Origin: Brevundimonas sp.
GTDB lineage: Bacteria > Pseudomonadota > Alphaproteobacteria > Caulobacterales > Caulobacteraceae
NCBI RefSeq assembly: GCF_030704825.1
Contig: NZ_JAUYNX010000014.1
Coordinates: forward strand, 1-64,000
Length of the DNA stretch: 64,000 nucleotides
Reading direction: 5' to 3'
The position numbers and the translations under genes were made by a program. The number at the start of each line of letters is the position of its first letter. The stretch's first letter is position 1. This document shows positions 63,833 through 64,000 of this stretch, piece by piece. Under the pieces are notes generated by a model. It did no database searches. It was not told where the DNA came from and was given only the letters and a program-made list of their open reading frames with translations.

Positions 63833-64000
63833 TGCTGTCCGACCTCTCGGTCCGCCGCCCGGTCTTCGCGGCCGTGGCGGCCATCGTATTGTGCGTCATC
63901 GGCGCGGCCGCCTTCTTCTTCCTGCCCGTGCGGGAGCTGCCCGACGTCGATCCGCCCATCGTCTCGGTCAACACCAGCTACGCCGGGGCCTCGGCCGAGG
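63829..64000 (+). CDS. RND efflux pump inner-membrane subunit (5' end only)
   Basis: Only the first 57 residues are in the window. 'MMLSDLSVRRPVFAAVAAIV' and 'LPVRELPDVDPPIVSVNTSY' are typical of AcrB/MexB-like pumps: the first membrane helix followed by the start of the porter domain. Coupled to the adaptor gene by an ATGA overlap. An ATG three bases downstream is an alternative start. Confidence 0.93.
   Translation, partial: MMLSDLSVRRPVFAAVAAIVLCVIGAAAFFFLPVRELPDVDPPIVSVNTSYAGASAE

Overview
The window is about 64 kb of very GC-rich, densely packed chromosomal DNA. It most likely comes from an alphaproteobacterium of the Caulobacterales, and Brevundimonas-like is my best guess. Supporting signs are the alphaproteobacterial order of the ribosomal protein operons, the short adenylate kinase, the C-minus form of S14, a lipoprotein resembling the CC0125/CC1285 group, two DUF2336 proteins and an ATP12 gene. 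The genus is an inference; no rRNA gene is present to test it.

Layout. 1-577 is the 3' end of tuf, closed by a strong terminator. 0.67-9.4 kb is a block of envelope and unknown genes: a papain-like protein, an L,D-transpeptidase lipoprotein, an SGNH hydrolase with a small coupled ORF, a FemAB-like acyltransferase with a JmjC/cupin-like protein, two tandem GIN-type beta-helix proteins, a secreted protein and an outer-membrane beta-barrel. This block separates tuf from rpsJ. 9.9-25.1 kb holds the S10, spc and alpha operons in order from rpsJ to rplQ. secY and adk follow rplO, and a TonB-type gene sits between adk and rpsM. The alpha operon has its own promoter and ends in a perfect terminator.

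25.3-39.9 kb carries an acetyltransferase, an ABC exporter, two VOC proteins, a TetA-like MFS pump, an HtrA-type lipoprotein protease, rarA, a tandem pair of small membrane proteins, an RluA-type synthase, a lipoprotein, an alpha/beta hydrolase, a His-rich membrane protein, a DUF2214 protein, crcB, an RluC-like synthase and a HAD phosphatase. 39.9-42.1 kb is a four-gene block (GyrI-like, secreted, small membrane protein, flavodoxin) arranged as two divergent pairs. Each divergent intergenic region carries an FNR/FixK-type dyad.

42.2-44.5 kb holds the ATP12 and carboxyltransferase genes. 44.6-46.1 kb is atypical: a lower-GC two-gene islet, a broken low-molecular-weight phosphatase-like gene containing a palindromic repeat, and a long inverted repeat. 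46.1-50.2 kb has two GST paralogues, a glutaredoxin-MauE fusion, a MarR repressor with a clear operator, a YCII protein and a DHFR-like protein. 50.2-56.2 kb has a 9-bp tandem repeat, an RsuA/RluF-type synthase, a GlcG-like protein, a DUF938 methyltransferase, GTP-dependent PEP carboxykinase with an upstream operator-like palindrome, a ThiO-like oxidase and a second TonB-type protein. 56.3-60.9 kb has a lytic transglycosylase, two DUF2336 proteins, an orphan HPt protein and NAD kinase. 61.1-64 kb has a class II aldolase-like protein, an outer-membrane-type protein and the start of an RND efflux operon cut by the window end.

I recognised no tRNA, rRNA, CRISPR array, prophage or intact insertion sequence. 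The most interesting signals are the FNR-box gene block, the repeat-disrupted phosphatase next to a low-GC islet, the tandem GIN proteins, the papain-like ORF after tuf, the orphan HPt with two DUF2336 proteins, and recurrent TTGA stop/start overlaps.
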